From Acidovorax sp. 106 (GTDB lineage: Bacteria > Pseudomonadota > Gammaproteobacteria > Burkholderiales > Burkholderiaceae_C): a stretch of DNA of 64,000 nucleotides. A program made the position numbers and the translations under genes. Below are positions 52,350 to 59,908 of the stretch, piece after piece; within the stretch, counting starts at the first letter, position 1, and the number at the start of each line of letters is the position of its first letter. The DNA is taken from contig NZ_RCCC01000001.1 in assembly GCF_003663825.1 (NCBI RefSeq), forward strand, positions 3,542,501-3,606,500. The letters run 5' to 3'. Below the pieces are notes generated by a model. It did no database searches. It saw only the letters and a list, made by a program, of their open reading frames with translations, and had not been told where the DNA came from.

Positions 52350-52448
52350 GGGCAGTTTGGTAAATGGTTCGTGATCGTTGGATTGTGAATCATTGTGAAT
52401 TTGCTGTCTCGATAGGACTTTGCGCGCTCCCCATGCCAATTTCGAAAG

Positions 52449-53072
52449 TCAGCCTTGCACAAACTCCGGTCGGTCGTTCTGCTGCGGCTTCAACGGCACC
52501 GCCGCCTTGCCTTCCGCTCTCTCCTTGCGCCATTGCTCCTTGCGGGCAGTCCACTCGTTCAATCGGGCATGTGCCACGGTGCTGTCCTTGGCCATCTGCT
52601 CTTCGTTGGCTACCTGCGCCGCCAGTTCCAGGCGGATGCCGTTGGGGTCGAAGAAGTAAATGCTTTTGAAAATATGGTGGTCGGTTACGCCCAGCACTTC
52701 GATGCCGTGGGCTTGCAGGCGGGCCTTGGTGTTCTCCAGCTCCTGCACGGTGTTAACTCGAAAGGCGATGTGGTTCACCCACAAAGGGGTATTGGGCGAG
52801 GGGTCAGGCTTGACATCGTCACCAAGGTCAAAGAACGCGATGAACGAGCCGTCCTGCAGGCGAAAGAAGAAGTGCGTGTAGGGGCAGTACTCGCCCGTGC
52901 TGGGCACGTAGTCGCTTTGGATGATGTGGTACAGCGGCAGGCCCAGGATGTCTTCGTAGAAGTGGCGGGTTTCCTCGGCATCACGGGCCTTGTAGGCGTA
53001 GTGGTGCAGCTGCTGGACGGCGGCTGGTGGGGGCAAGGCGGTGGTTGGCGCTGGGGTGCTGGGGGCGGTCAT
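52449..53072 (-). CDS. VOC-family (glyoxalase/dioxygenase-like) protein
   Basis: Soluble protein of 207 residues. The VOC fold is at about 18-155. Likely metal ligands are His in QLHHYAYKA, His in WVNHIAFRV and Glu in NGIRLELAAQ. GRFF-type central strands are replaced by HFFFRLQDGSFIAFFDLG. The long C-terminal helix (about 160-205) is charged and unusual. Similar proteins include extradiol dioxygenases and glyoxalases, and a substrate cannot be given. GGAGACGCCAG before the ATG supports the start. Confidence 0.82.
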   Translation of the reverse strand: MTAPSTPAPTTALPPPAAVQQLHHYAYKARDAEETRHFYEDILGLPLYHIIQSDYVPSTGEYCPYTHFFFRLQDGSFIAFFDLGDDVKPDPSPNTPLWVNHIAFRVNTVQELENTKARLQAHGIEVLGVTDHHIFKSIYFFDPNGIRLELAAQVANEEQMAKDSTVAHARLNEWTARKEQWRKERAEGKAAVPLKPQQNDRPEFVQG

Positions 53073-53153
53073 CTGGCGTCTCCTGAATGTGGATCAAATT
53101 CTACTATTCATAATTAATTTACTTAAAAATAATTTCAGAGAAGCGGTAGGCGT

Positions 53154-53190
53154 AAAAAAGCCACCGCTGCGGCGTGCGCAGCGGTGGCTT
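53154..53190 (-). terminator. Intrinsic terminator of the cytochrome b561-yceI operon
   Basis: On the minus strand AAGCCACCGCTGC, a short loop, GCAGCGGTGGCTT and TTTTT, 23 bases after the last yceI stop. A 13-bp perfect stem makes it one of the strongest terminators in the window. Confidence 0.95.
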
Positions 53191-53212
53191 CGGATGAATG
53201 CTGGGGCGTGAA

Positions 53213-53788
53213 TTACTGCTTCACGGCTTCCACTTGCACGACCAGGCGCACGTTCTTGGCAAAGCCCCAATCCACGCCGTAGTTCATGCCCCACTGGGTG
53301 CGGTCGATGGTGGCCTCGAAGTCGCCGCCGCACACTTCGCGCTTGAGCATGGGGCTTTGGTAGCAGGCGAATTGGTTGGCCTTCAGTGTGATGGGGGCTG
53401 TCTTGCCCAGAAGGGTCAGCTGGCCAGTCACTTCGCTCACGTTGTCGCCTTTGAAACTGAACTTGTCAGAGACGAATTTGATGGTGGGGTGGGCGGCTGC
53501 GTTGAACAGGTCAGCGCTTTGCAGGTGCTTGTCGAATGCGGGGGTGCCGGAGCTGATGGAGGTTGCGTCAAAAGTGATCTCTACCTTGCCGCTCTTGCCG
53601 GCGCGGTCCAGTTGCACAGAACCTTCCTTCTTGTCGAAGCGGGCGCGGTTGACCGAGGCGCCGAAGTGGTTGATCTCGAACGTCACAAAGGTGTGGGTGG
53701 GATCGATCGCGTAGTTGGCGGATTCGGCCTGTGCAGCACCGGCAAACAAAGCGGCGACGGCGGCCAGGGCGAAGAGGGATTTGCGCAT
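53213..53788 (-). CDS. YceI-family periplasmic protein (second of pair)
   Basis: Secreted lipocalin-like protein of 191 residues, signal LFALAAVAALFAGAAQA. The YceI pattern begins YAIDPTHTFVTFEINHFGAS and continues with ITFDATSISSGTPAFDKHLQ and VTGQLTLLGKTAPITLKA. YceI proteins bind isoprenoid-like lipids such as ubiquinone precursors. Two Cys (ACYQ and REVC) may pair. It follows the other yceI copy and cytochrome b561 on one transcript ending in a strong terminator. Confidence 0.92.
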   Translation of the reverse strand: MRKSLFALAAVAALFAGAAQAESANYAIDPTHTFVTFEINHFGASVNRARFDKKEGSVQLDRAGKSGKVEITFDATSISSGTPAFDKHLQSADLFNAAAHPTIKFVSDKFSFKGDNVSEVTGQLTLLGKTAPITLKANQFACYQSPMLKREVCGGDFEATIDRTQWGMNYGVDWGFAKNVRLVVQVEAVKQ

Positions 53789-53866
53789 GAAAGGCTCCTA
53801 AAAAACCAGAGGTTGAAAGAAAAGATCGCAGGGAGAGAAAAGGACGGCTCTAAAGGCGCTTGCGCC

Positions 53867-54436
53867 TCAGAGCTTGGCCACGCCGGTCAGCGCCAGCTTG
53901 AACTTGACTTGAACGTCGTCGGCCACCATGGAGGTGTCAGCCCATTCGTTTTCGCCAATCTTGAATGCGAGGCGTTTGATGGGCAGAGTGCCGGTGGCTG
54001 TGGTCACTGCACCGTTTTGGGTGAGCGTGACGGGGGCCACTACGTTGACCGCATTGCCCTTGATGGTGAGCTTGCCAGCCACTTCAAACTTGCCGCCGCC
54101 CAGGGCCTTGATGCTGCTCGATTCAAAGGTGGCCTGCGGGAACTTCGGCACGTTGAACCACACGGCCTTGGGCAGTTCAGCGTCCGTCTCTTTCGAGCCC
54201 AGGGTGGCGCTGCCGGTGTCCACGGTGAAGGTGATCTTGCTGGTGGCCAGCTTGGCGGGGTCGAAGGCAACCTGGGCGTCAAATTTCTTGAACTGGCCGT
54301 CCAGGGGCACACCCATCTGGCGGGCTGTGAATTGGACTTCGCTGCGGGCGGTGTCCAGTTTTTGCTGGGCCCAGGCGGTGGGTGTCAACAAGGCGGTGCC
54401 CAGGGTGATGGCGGACACGATGCTTGCAATCTTCAT
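53867..54436 (-). CDS. YceI-family periplasmic protein (first of pair)
   Basis: Secreted protein of 189 residues, signal IVSAITLGTALLTPTAWA. DTARSEVQFTARQMGVPLDG, FDPAKLATSKITFTVDTGS and FEVAGKLTIKGNAVNVVAPV are family segments. It is clearly diverged from the following copy, with the usual N-terminal DxxHS replaced by DTARSEV, so the two probably bind different lipids. AAGGAG precedes the ATG. It lies 59 bases behind the cytochrome b561 gene. Confidence 0.92.
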   Translation of the reverse strand: MKIASIVSAITLGTALLTPTAWAQQKLDTARSEVQFTARQMGVPLDGQFKKFDAQVAFDPAKLATSKITFTVDTGSATLGSKETDAELPKAVWFNVPKFPQATFESSSIKALGGGKFEVAGKLTIKGNAVNVVAPVTLTQNGAVTTATGTLPIKRLAFKIGENEWADTSMVADDVQVKFKLALTGVAKL

Positions 54437-54495
54437 GAAAACTCCTTGGTGCGGAAAAGGTGAGCAGCGCAGTGGGGCTGCAGGGGTGTGGGGGC

Positions 54496-55071
54496 TCAGC
54501 GTGGGCCGGGCAGCATGCGCTGCAGCAGACCGTCGCGGTCAATGATCTGGTGCTTGAGGGCGGCAGCGACATGCAGCAGCACGAGGCCCGCCATGGCAAA
54601 CGCTGAGATCTCGTGCCAGGGCTTGATGGCTTCTGCCAGTTCCTTGCTTACGGGCACAAAGTCAGGCAGTTGCCAAAGGCCCAGGAACACGATGGGAAAC
54701 CCTGCGGCCGAGCTATAGGCCCAGCCGATCAACGGCACGGCAAAGAACAGCAGATACAGCAGATGGTGAGTGGCATGGTGGGCCATTTTTTGCCAACTGG
54801 GCATGGCCTGCTCCATGGCGCGTGGCAGTGCGGGGGGGCGATGGGTGGCGCGCCACACGAGGCGCAGCAGCGACAGGGCCAGAATGGTCACCCCGGCCCA
54901 TTTGTGCCAGTTGTAGAGCTTCAGGCGCTGGGGCGAGAAGGGCAAGCCGGTCATGTACAGGCCCAGACCGAAGATGGCAATCAGTGCAATGCCAAGCACC
55001 CAGTGCAGCAGGATGGCGACGCCGGAATACCGGGCGGGGCGAGGGCTCACAGGGTGAGGGGTGGAAGACAT
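54496..55071 (-). CDS. Cytochrome b561-family protein
   Basis: Inner-membrane diheme cytochrome of 191 residues with four helices. Haem-ligand-type His are present in AILLHWVLGIALI, LYNWHKWAGVTIL, MAHHATHHLLYLLF and VLLHVAAALKHQ. YGPGL-type ends are absent. Such proteins pass electrons from quinol, and the association with YceI genes (yceJ-yceI) is conserved. It leads the three-gene operon. Confidence 0.9.
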   Translation of the reverse strand: MSSTPHPVSPRPARYSGVAILLHWVLGIALIAIFGLGLYMTGLPFSPQRLKLYNWHKWAGVTILALSLLRLVWRATHRPPALPRAMEQAMPSWQKMAHHATHHLLYLLFFAVPLIGWAYSSAAGFPIVFLGLWQLPDFVPVSKELAEAIKPWHEISAFAMAGLVLLHVAAALKHQIIDRDGLLQRMLPGPR

Positions 55072-55447
55072 GGGCAGTTGGGTCGAAGGGGTTATTGAAC
55101 GGGGCCGCCCGTTGGGTGCTGCAGCCGGTGCACTGGGTGCAATGCCTGCAGTTTAGGAAGAGCGCCCCTGTGGCAGTTTCAGGTGGATTGATGCCTTGAT
55201 TCAAAAAAACTGAATTGATAAGGCTTTTGCGCTCAAAGTTCCCCAATGTTTGAGGGGCGCATGCGACTTGCTGTCGCCGTCTCGTCTTGACGCGGGTCAC
55301 GACGCCATGGAGGCAGAGGTATGCACAAAGAGCGGTTCAAACCCTATTGCTCTGGATGTTGAGCACCACCGCTGCGCGTGCGGTGGGCTCTGGATGGGTT
55401 GGCTTGGAGGCCTGGGGTGCTGCTAGCCCCCGGCGCAGGGCTGCGTC
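55072..55447. other. Intergenic region between hemY and the cytochrome b561 gene
   Basis: No gene supported in 376 bases. It holds an imperfect inverted repeat GCCTTGATTCA/TGAATTGATAAGGC (55192-55223) and CTCAAA/TTTGAG (55232-55254). They probably belong to the promoter or operator of the minus-strand cytochrome b561 operon, or to the hemY 3' end. Confidence 0.5.
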
Positions 55448-56725
55448 TCAGTGCTGCAGCGCCGCTGCTTTCCAGGCTTGGGCGGCGGCGTCTGCATCGC
55501 CACGCTGTTCTGCCAGCTCGGCCAAATGCCGCCATGCGCTGGCGCGCAGGGGGGCGTCATGCAGGTGGGAACTGGCCTGGGCCAGCAATTGCTGGGCTTT
55601 GCCCCACAGCTGCCGCTTCAGGCAGGCCATGCCTGCGAGGTATTGCAGGCGGGCATCGCGCGGGTTGGATTGCTGTGCCGATTCGATGCGGGCCAGCCAG
55701 GCTGCATCGATGGTGTCCAGTCCGTCTTCCAGCGAGCGGATCAGCTTGAGTGCCAACCCCTCGGGCAAGCCCTCTGGCAGGTCCACCATGCGCTCCCACA
55801 CGGGCAGCAGCCAGGCGCGCACCTGGTTGGCGTCTCCACCCAGATGGGCCAGGCGCTGGGCGGCCTGCACGGCCAGCTCGGGCATATTGCGCTCGGTGTT
55901 TTCCAGCGAGGTCCAGATTTGCACCAGTTGCACTGGGTCGTGCGCCGACTGGATCAGCTCTGTGGCCAGGCCCCGCACAATGCTTTGCGCCGCTCCCGCC
56001 GAGAAGGCGCGGTGCTTGCCTAGCAAGCGGGCTGTGTCGAGTGCCTCGCTGGTTTGGCGAGCCTGGCGCGTGGCCTTGAGCTTGATGCGCAAGGCCAGTG
56101 TGCGGCGGGCGGCGCCTTGGGGCAGGGCGGCTAGGCGCTCCAGGGTGACTTGGGGGTCGCGGTCGTCCAGGCTCCAGCGCGCCGCTCGGATTTGGGCACC
56201 TTCACGCATTTCTTGCTCTTGGCCATTGCCGCGCACGGGAGCTTCTTCCAGGGCGTTTTGCAGATGGCTTTCGCGGGTGGCACGGTCTTGCAGGGCGTGG
56301 GACGATTCGGCGGCGATCAGGTGCGCCAAGGCGCGCAGTTGTTTGCCGTGTGGAACGGGCTCACCCGCCGCCTGCAGGGCGCTTTCTTGGGAGATGGATG
56401 CCAGCGCCGATTTGCGAGAGCGCAGAAAACGCCCCGCCAGCATGTGTGTGAGGGCATCGAGCAACGCGTGGTGCATGGCGCGCTCTTTTTGCTGCACGCG
56501 CCAGCGGCGTGCCTGGTGCGGCAACTCCAGCAGCGCTGCCAGCGCCCGCAGCGCGGCGTACACGGTGGTGAACCCGCCCACCAGCAGCAACACGACCAAG
56601 TTGAGCGACAGGTCGACGCGGTAGGGGGGCCAATACAGGGTGATGGTGCCCTGGTTGTTTCCTGCAAACAGCGCGGCCGCTACGGCAACACCAAACAGAG
56701 CCAAAAGCCAAAGAGCTGCACGCAT
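55448..56725 (-). CDS. hemY: HemY, TPR membrane protein of the haem operon
   Basis: Inner-membrane protein of 425 residues. Two N-terminal helices (ALWLLALFGVAVAAALFAG and SLNLVVLLLVGGFTTVYAAL) precede a long cytoplasmic or periplasmic TPR-like helical domain. Motif GNNQGTITLYWPPYRVDLSL between the helices is typical. It is associated with haem synthesis by operon conservation, and its role is not understood. It is not the Bacillus protoporphyrinogen oxidase of the same name. It is last in the hemCDXY operon. Confidence 0.9.
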   Translation of the reverse strand: MRAALWLLALFGVAVAAALFAGNNQGTITLYWPPYRVDLSLNLVVLLLVGGFTTVYAALRALAALLELPHQARRWRVQQKERAMHHALLDALTHMLAGRFLRSRKSALASISQESALQAAGEPVPHGKQLRALAHLIAAESSHALQDRATRESHLQNALEEAPVRGNGQEQEMREGAQIRAARWSLDDRDPQVTLERLAALPQGAARRTLALRIKLKATRQARQTSEALDTARLLGKHRAFSAGAAQSIVRGLATELIQSAHDPVQLVQIWTSLENTERNMPELAVQAAQRLAHLGGDANQVRAWLLPVWERMVDLPEGLPEGLALKLIRSLEDGLDTIDAAWLARIESAQQSNPRDARLQYLAGMACLKRQLWGKAQQLLAQASSHLHDAPLRASAWRHLAELAEQRGDADAAAQAWKAAALQH

Positions 56726-56787
56726 ATTAGTTTTCCAATGCTCCGCGAGCGTCCTGGACCTTCAAAAGCGACTCAGGGTGCATCATC

Positions 56788-57912
56788 TCATCGTCCCGCT
56801 GCGGCCGTAGCCAGTGCAGACAGGGTTTCGTCCAGCCGGGGTAGCTCGGCGTCCTTCATGTGCTGCTGGGCTTGTTGCAGCATGGTGGCTGCGTTTTGGG
56901 TGCGGCGCGATGCGGGGTCGAAGTACTTGTTCAGTGCGGCCGTGGCAGCCGTCAGGTCCGCGCGGGCAGAGTCAAACTGCCGGGCCAGCACGCCCAGTCG
57001 GGCGTTGAGTAGCTTGAGTTTGAGGTTTTCGCGCAGGAAAAAAGTTTGCTCGGGTGCCAGCAAAATGGCCTCGGGCTGGTCGATGCGGCTGACGCGCACC
57101 AGCCCACGGGCTTCGTCGCGCACGACTTCCCAGCTGCGCTGCAGTGCAGCTTGCCACCACGGCATGGCTGGGTCTTCGGCGGTGCCCGTGCTACTGGCTG
57201 GGGTTGCTGCTTTGCGGGTGCCAGGGGCTTGTGCCACGGCGTTGAGCACGGGCAGTTCATCCACTTGGCGCACCAAGTCGTCCAGGCGGCCCAGCAGGCC
57301 TGCGGTGTCGGTCACGGTGGCGCGGGTCAGCCGATCCAGGTCGCGCGCAATGGCCCTTTGCAGGGGGGCCAGGCGGGGCTGGGCAGCCCGGTCAATGCGT
57401 TGGTGGGCGGTTTTCAGGGTGGCGACCAGGGGCTCCAGGCCGCCGGTGAGCTGGGCCTGTTGCTGCGCCAGTCGAATGGCCGATTCAATGTCCACCACCA
57501 GGTTTTCGTCGCGTGAGCGCGACAGGCTTTGCATCAGCTCTTCCAGTTGGCTGCGTTGCAGGGCGACTTCGCTCACCCGGGCTTCGGCCACCGAGAGGCG
57601 GGCGGCGGTCTCGCGCACCTGGTCTTCTGCCTGACGGGCAATGGTGCGGGCCTCGATGGCCAGCGTGCCCGAGTCGGCCGATTGCCGGGCCAGTTGCTCT
57701 TGAATGCTGCTGAGTTTTTGCCACAGCAGGACGCTGCTGGTCAGTGCAGCAGCGGCCACGGCCCCCAGCAGCAGGTTGGCCAAGCCCATGCCCGCCGTGC
57801 CGCTGGGGCGTGTGGGGGCAGCAACAGGGGGCGCTGCCTGGCCTGGATGGGATGCGGCTGGAGCTGCGGGCGCAGGGGGCTGCGGCAGATCAGTGGGGGG
57901 CACAGAACTCAT
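56788..57912 (-). CDS. hemX: HemX-like membrane protein
   Basis: Membrane-anchored protein of 374 residues. A Pro/Ala-rich cytoplasmic leader (about 1-50) precedes one helix (LLLGAVAAAALTSSVLLWQ). After it come long coiled coils (QEQLARQSADSGTLAIEARTI) and a globular C-terminal half with VSRIDQPEAILLAPEQTFFL and LRENLKLKLLNARLGVLARQ typical of the HemX family. It was once thought to be a uroporphyrin methylase, which is no longer held. The start overlaps the hemD stop (ATGA). Its function is unknown. Confidence 0.88.
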   Translation of the reverse strand: MSSVPPTDLPQPPAPAAPAASHPGQAAPPVAAPTRPSGTAGMGLANLLLGAVAAAALTSSVLLWQKLSSIQEQLARQSADSGTLAIEARTIARQAEDQVRETAARLSVAEARVSEVALQRSQLEELMQSLSRSRDENLVVDIESAIRLAQQQAQLTGGLEPLVATLKTAHQRIDRAAQPRLAPLQRAIARDLDRLTRATVTDTAGLLGRLDDLVRQVDELPVLNAVAQAPGTRKAATPASSTGTAEDPAMPWWQAALQRSWEVVRDEARGLVRVSRIDQPEAILLAPEQTFFLRENLKLKLLNARLGVLARQFDSARADLTAATAALNKYFDPASRRTQNAATMLQQAQQHMKDAELPRLDETLSALATAAAGR

Positions 57913-58724
57913 GCGCCCGATTCTATCGATGCCACCACGTCCGCCAAGGCGGGGCGGCATTCCCGCACCTCGCCAAACCCGGCGTCGCGCGCAGCCTGGG
58001 CGATGCGCGGGTGCGTTGCCAGTGCGCGTGCCGTGTGCCAGTTTTGCTGGGGCAGGGCGGCCGCGAGATGGGCCACGGCTTCAGAGCTACTGAGCAGCCA
58101 GAGCGATCCACTGTGGGCGGCTTGCCGTGCCAGGTCCAGGTCTTGGGCTGACAGGTGGGGGGCTGTGCGCTCGTAAGCCACCACAAAGTCCACCTGGGCG
58201 CCTGCGGCTTCGATCTGGCGGGCCAGCCAGTCGCGGCCCGAGCCCTGGCTCTCATGCACCCCGGCAGAGCGCCCGCGCACGATCAGGATGCGGTCACCCG
58301 CCTGCACTTGGGGGTGGACTTGTTGCCACAGGGCTTCGGAGTCAAATTGCGGTGCATCGGGTGCAGGGCCGTCGATGCGCTCGGCCGGGAACCCCGCCTC
58401 CAGCAGCGCCCTTGCAGTCCCCGGGCCGGGTGACCATGCTCTTGTTTTGATAGCTGCCAGCGCTTGATTAGAAAGCGCTAGGACCATATTTTGTTCAAAA
58501 AAGTACAGCGCCGCGTTGCCGCTGACGAACATGGCGGCGCGGTAGTCGCCCAGGCGCGCACGGGCTTGATGCAGCGCTTGTACAAGGACCGGGTCTGCGG
58601 CTGGGCCGACATGGATCAGGGGCAGGGCTGTAGCGGCGATGCCCCGTTGGGTGAACTGCTGTACCCAGTGCGCAGCCTCGCGTGCGGGGCGGGTGACGAT
58701 GACCTGGGGGGCTGCAGCGGTCAA
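57909..58724 (-). CDS. hemD: Uroporphyrinogen-III synthase
   Basis: Enzyme of 271 residues that inverts and closes the tetrapyrrole. The family is weakly conserved, but VIVTRPAREAAHW, MFVSGNAALYFFEQ, SPGPGTARALLEAGF and DFVVAYERTAP are right. The start is TTG at 58724, 18 bases after hemC, with no alternative ATG. The segment at 58437-58493 matches the interspersed repeat (copy G) and encodes NMVLALSNQALAAIKT, a loop between two core strands, longer than usual. The enzyme is probably functional, but this segment is worth checking. Confidence 0.9.
   Translation of the reverse strand: MTAAAPQVIVTRPAREAAHWVQQFTQRGIAATALPLIHVGPAADPVLVQALHQARARLGDYRAAMFVSGNAALYFFEQNMVLALSNQALAAIKTRAWSPGPGTARALLEAGFPAERIDGPAPDAPQFDSEALWQQVHPQVQAGDRILIVRGRSAGVHESQGSGRDWLARQIEAAGAQVDFVVAYERTAPHLSAQDLDLARQAAHSGSLWLLSSSEAVAHLAAALPQQNWHTARALATHPRIAQAARDAGFGEVRECRPALADVVASIESGA
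58437..58493 (+). repeat. Interspersed stem-loop repeat, copy G (inside hemD)
   Basis: CTTGTTTTGATAGCTGCC, AGCGCTT, loop GATTAGA, AAGCGCTAGGACCATATTTTG. It is antisense to hemD, and the reading frame passes through it without a stop. Confidence 0.85.
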
Positions 58725-58742
58725 GACTGTGGCCTGCGGGCT

Positions 58743-59771
58743 TCAGGCCGTTGCATGGGGCGCGGCACCTTGGGCGCCACCGTCGCGCAGCCGCTGAGCA
58801 ATGGCCAGGCCCAGGGCATCGGCTTCGGCCAGCGTGGTCACGCGGGCTGTGGCGCTGGCGCGCACCAGCGGCGCTTGGCCTTCGGTGTCGCCCCAGGCGG
58901 CATCCAGTTGCAGGGTGTCACCCACCAGGGTGCCATGTGCTGCAAGGGGCATGGAGCAGCTGCCGCCCATGGCGCGGCTCACTGCGCGCTCGGCGGTCAC
59001 GGTCAGCCAGGTGGGCTGGTGGGCCAAGGGGGCCAAGGCGTCGATCAGGTCTTGTCGGTCACTGCGCACTTCAATGCCCAGCGCGCCTTGGCCCGCTGCG
59101 GGCAGCATGGCGGTGAGCTCAAACGTGGCGCGGATGCGCGCACCCAGCTCCAGCCGCTTGAGACCCGCTGCCGCCAGCACAATGGCGTCGTACTGGCCTT
59201 CGTCCAGCTTGCGCAGGCGGGTGTCCAGGTTGCCACGCAGGGGTTCAATCTTCAGGTCGGGCCGAAGGGCCTGCAGCAGCACCTGGCGGCGCAGGCTGGA
59301 GGTGCCCACCACGGCCCCTTGGGGCAATTGGTCCAGGCTGGCGTATTGGGGCGAGACGAAGGCATCGCGGGGGTCTTCGCGCTCCATCACGCAGGCCAGG
59401 GCAAAGCCCTCGGGCAGCTCCATGGGCACGTCCTTGAGCGAGTGCACGGCAATGTGGGCGCGGCCTTCTTCGAGGGCCACTTCCAGCTCTTTCACAAACA
59501 GGCCTTTGCCACCCACCTTGGACAGCGATCGGTCCAGAATTTGGTCGCCCTTGGTGGTCATGCCCAGCAGCTCCACCTGGTGGCCTCGTGCGCGCAAGAG
59601 GGCTTGAACATGCTCTGCCTGCCACAGCGCCAGGCGGCTTTCGCGGGTTGCGATGACGATGGTGGAGGGGGCTTTCGCCGCCGGGCCCCCCCAAGGCGAA
59701 AGGCTCCCCCCTTGGGGGGGCAGCGACCCGCGAAGCGGCGGAGCGTGGGGGGCGTCTTTTTGGAGGCTCAA
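58743..59771 (-). CDS. hemC: Hydroxymethylbilane synthase (porphobilinogen deaminase)
   Basis: Haem-pathway enzyme of 342 residues joining four porphobilinogens. [59 protein letters not shown] and the dipyrromethane-binding Cys in [13 protein letters not shown] are present. The first ~36 residues ([20 protein letters not shown] region) are encoded by a GC-rich repeat and are not part of the family. No ATG or GTG lies between that repeat and the conserved start, so the TTG at 59771 is taken. The gene is divergent from ppc and leads hemCDXY. Confidence 0.93.
   Translation of the reverse strand: MSLQKDAPHAPPLRGSLPPQGGSLSPWGGPAAKAPSTIVIATRESRLALWQAEHVQALLRARGHQVELLGMTTKGDQILDRSLSKVGGKGLFVKELEVALEEGRAHIAVHSLKDVPMELPEGFALACVMEREDPRDAFVSPQYASLDQLPQGAVVGTSSLRRQVLLQALRPDLKIEPLRGNLDTRLRKLDEGQYDAIVLAAAGLKRLELGARIRATFELTAMLPAAGQGALGIEVRSDRQDLIDALAPLAHQPTWLTVTAERAVSRAMGGSCSMPLAAHGTLVGDTLQLDAAWGDTEGQAPLVRASATARVTTLAEADALGLAIAQRLRDGGAQGAAPHATA
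59672..59752. repeat. GC-rich double-hairpin repeat at the hemC 5' end
   Basis: Hairpin CTTTCGCC/GGCGAAAG (59672-59702) followed by GCTCCCCCC/GGGGGGGC (59704-59721) and a GACCCGCGAAGCGGCGGAGC section. It encodes the non-family N-terminus of HemC. Blocks of this wording are frequent in Comamonadaceae genomes as far as I know. Confidence 0.7.
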
Positions 59772-59802
59772 GTTCGTAACCTGTTTGTAATCATTCAGCG
59801 GC

Positions 59803-59823
59803 GGGCGATGCTAGCATGCGCCC
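59803..59823. promoter_or_regulatory. Imperfect palindrome in the hemC/ppc divergent region
   Basis: GGGCGATGC-TAG-CATGCGCCC, arms matching with one bulge, in the 137-base region between the divergent hemC and ppc starts. It may be an operator shared by the two promoters. Confidence 0.3.
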
Positions 59824-59908
59824 GCATCGGTGACCTTGATCTGGCGCGTGTCCCCTGTGGGGGGGCGCTGGCAAGGCGCCTCTTTTCAATCTCCGGAGAC
59901 CCTCGCGC

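Noticed and set aside
55287-56624. Open frame of 445 codons opposite hemY
   Set aside because: Ser/Arg/Ala/Trp-rich nonsense translation; hemY has the right length and membrane helices.
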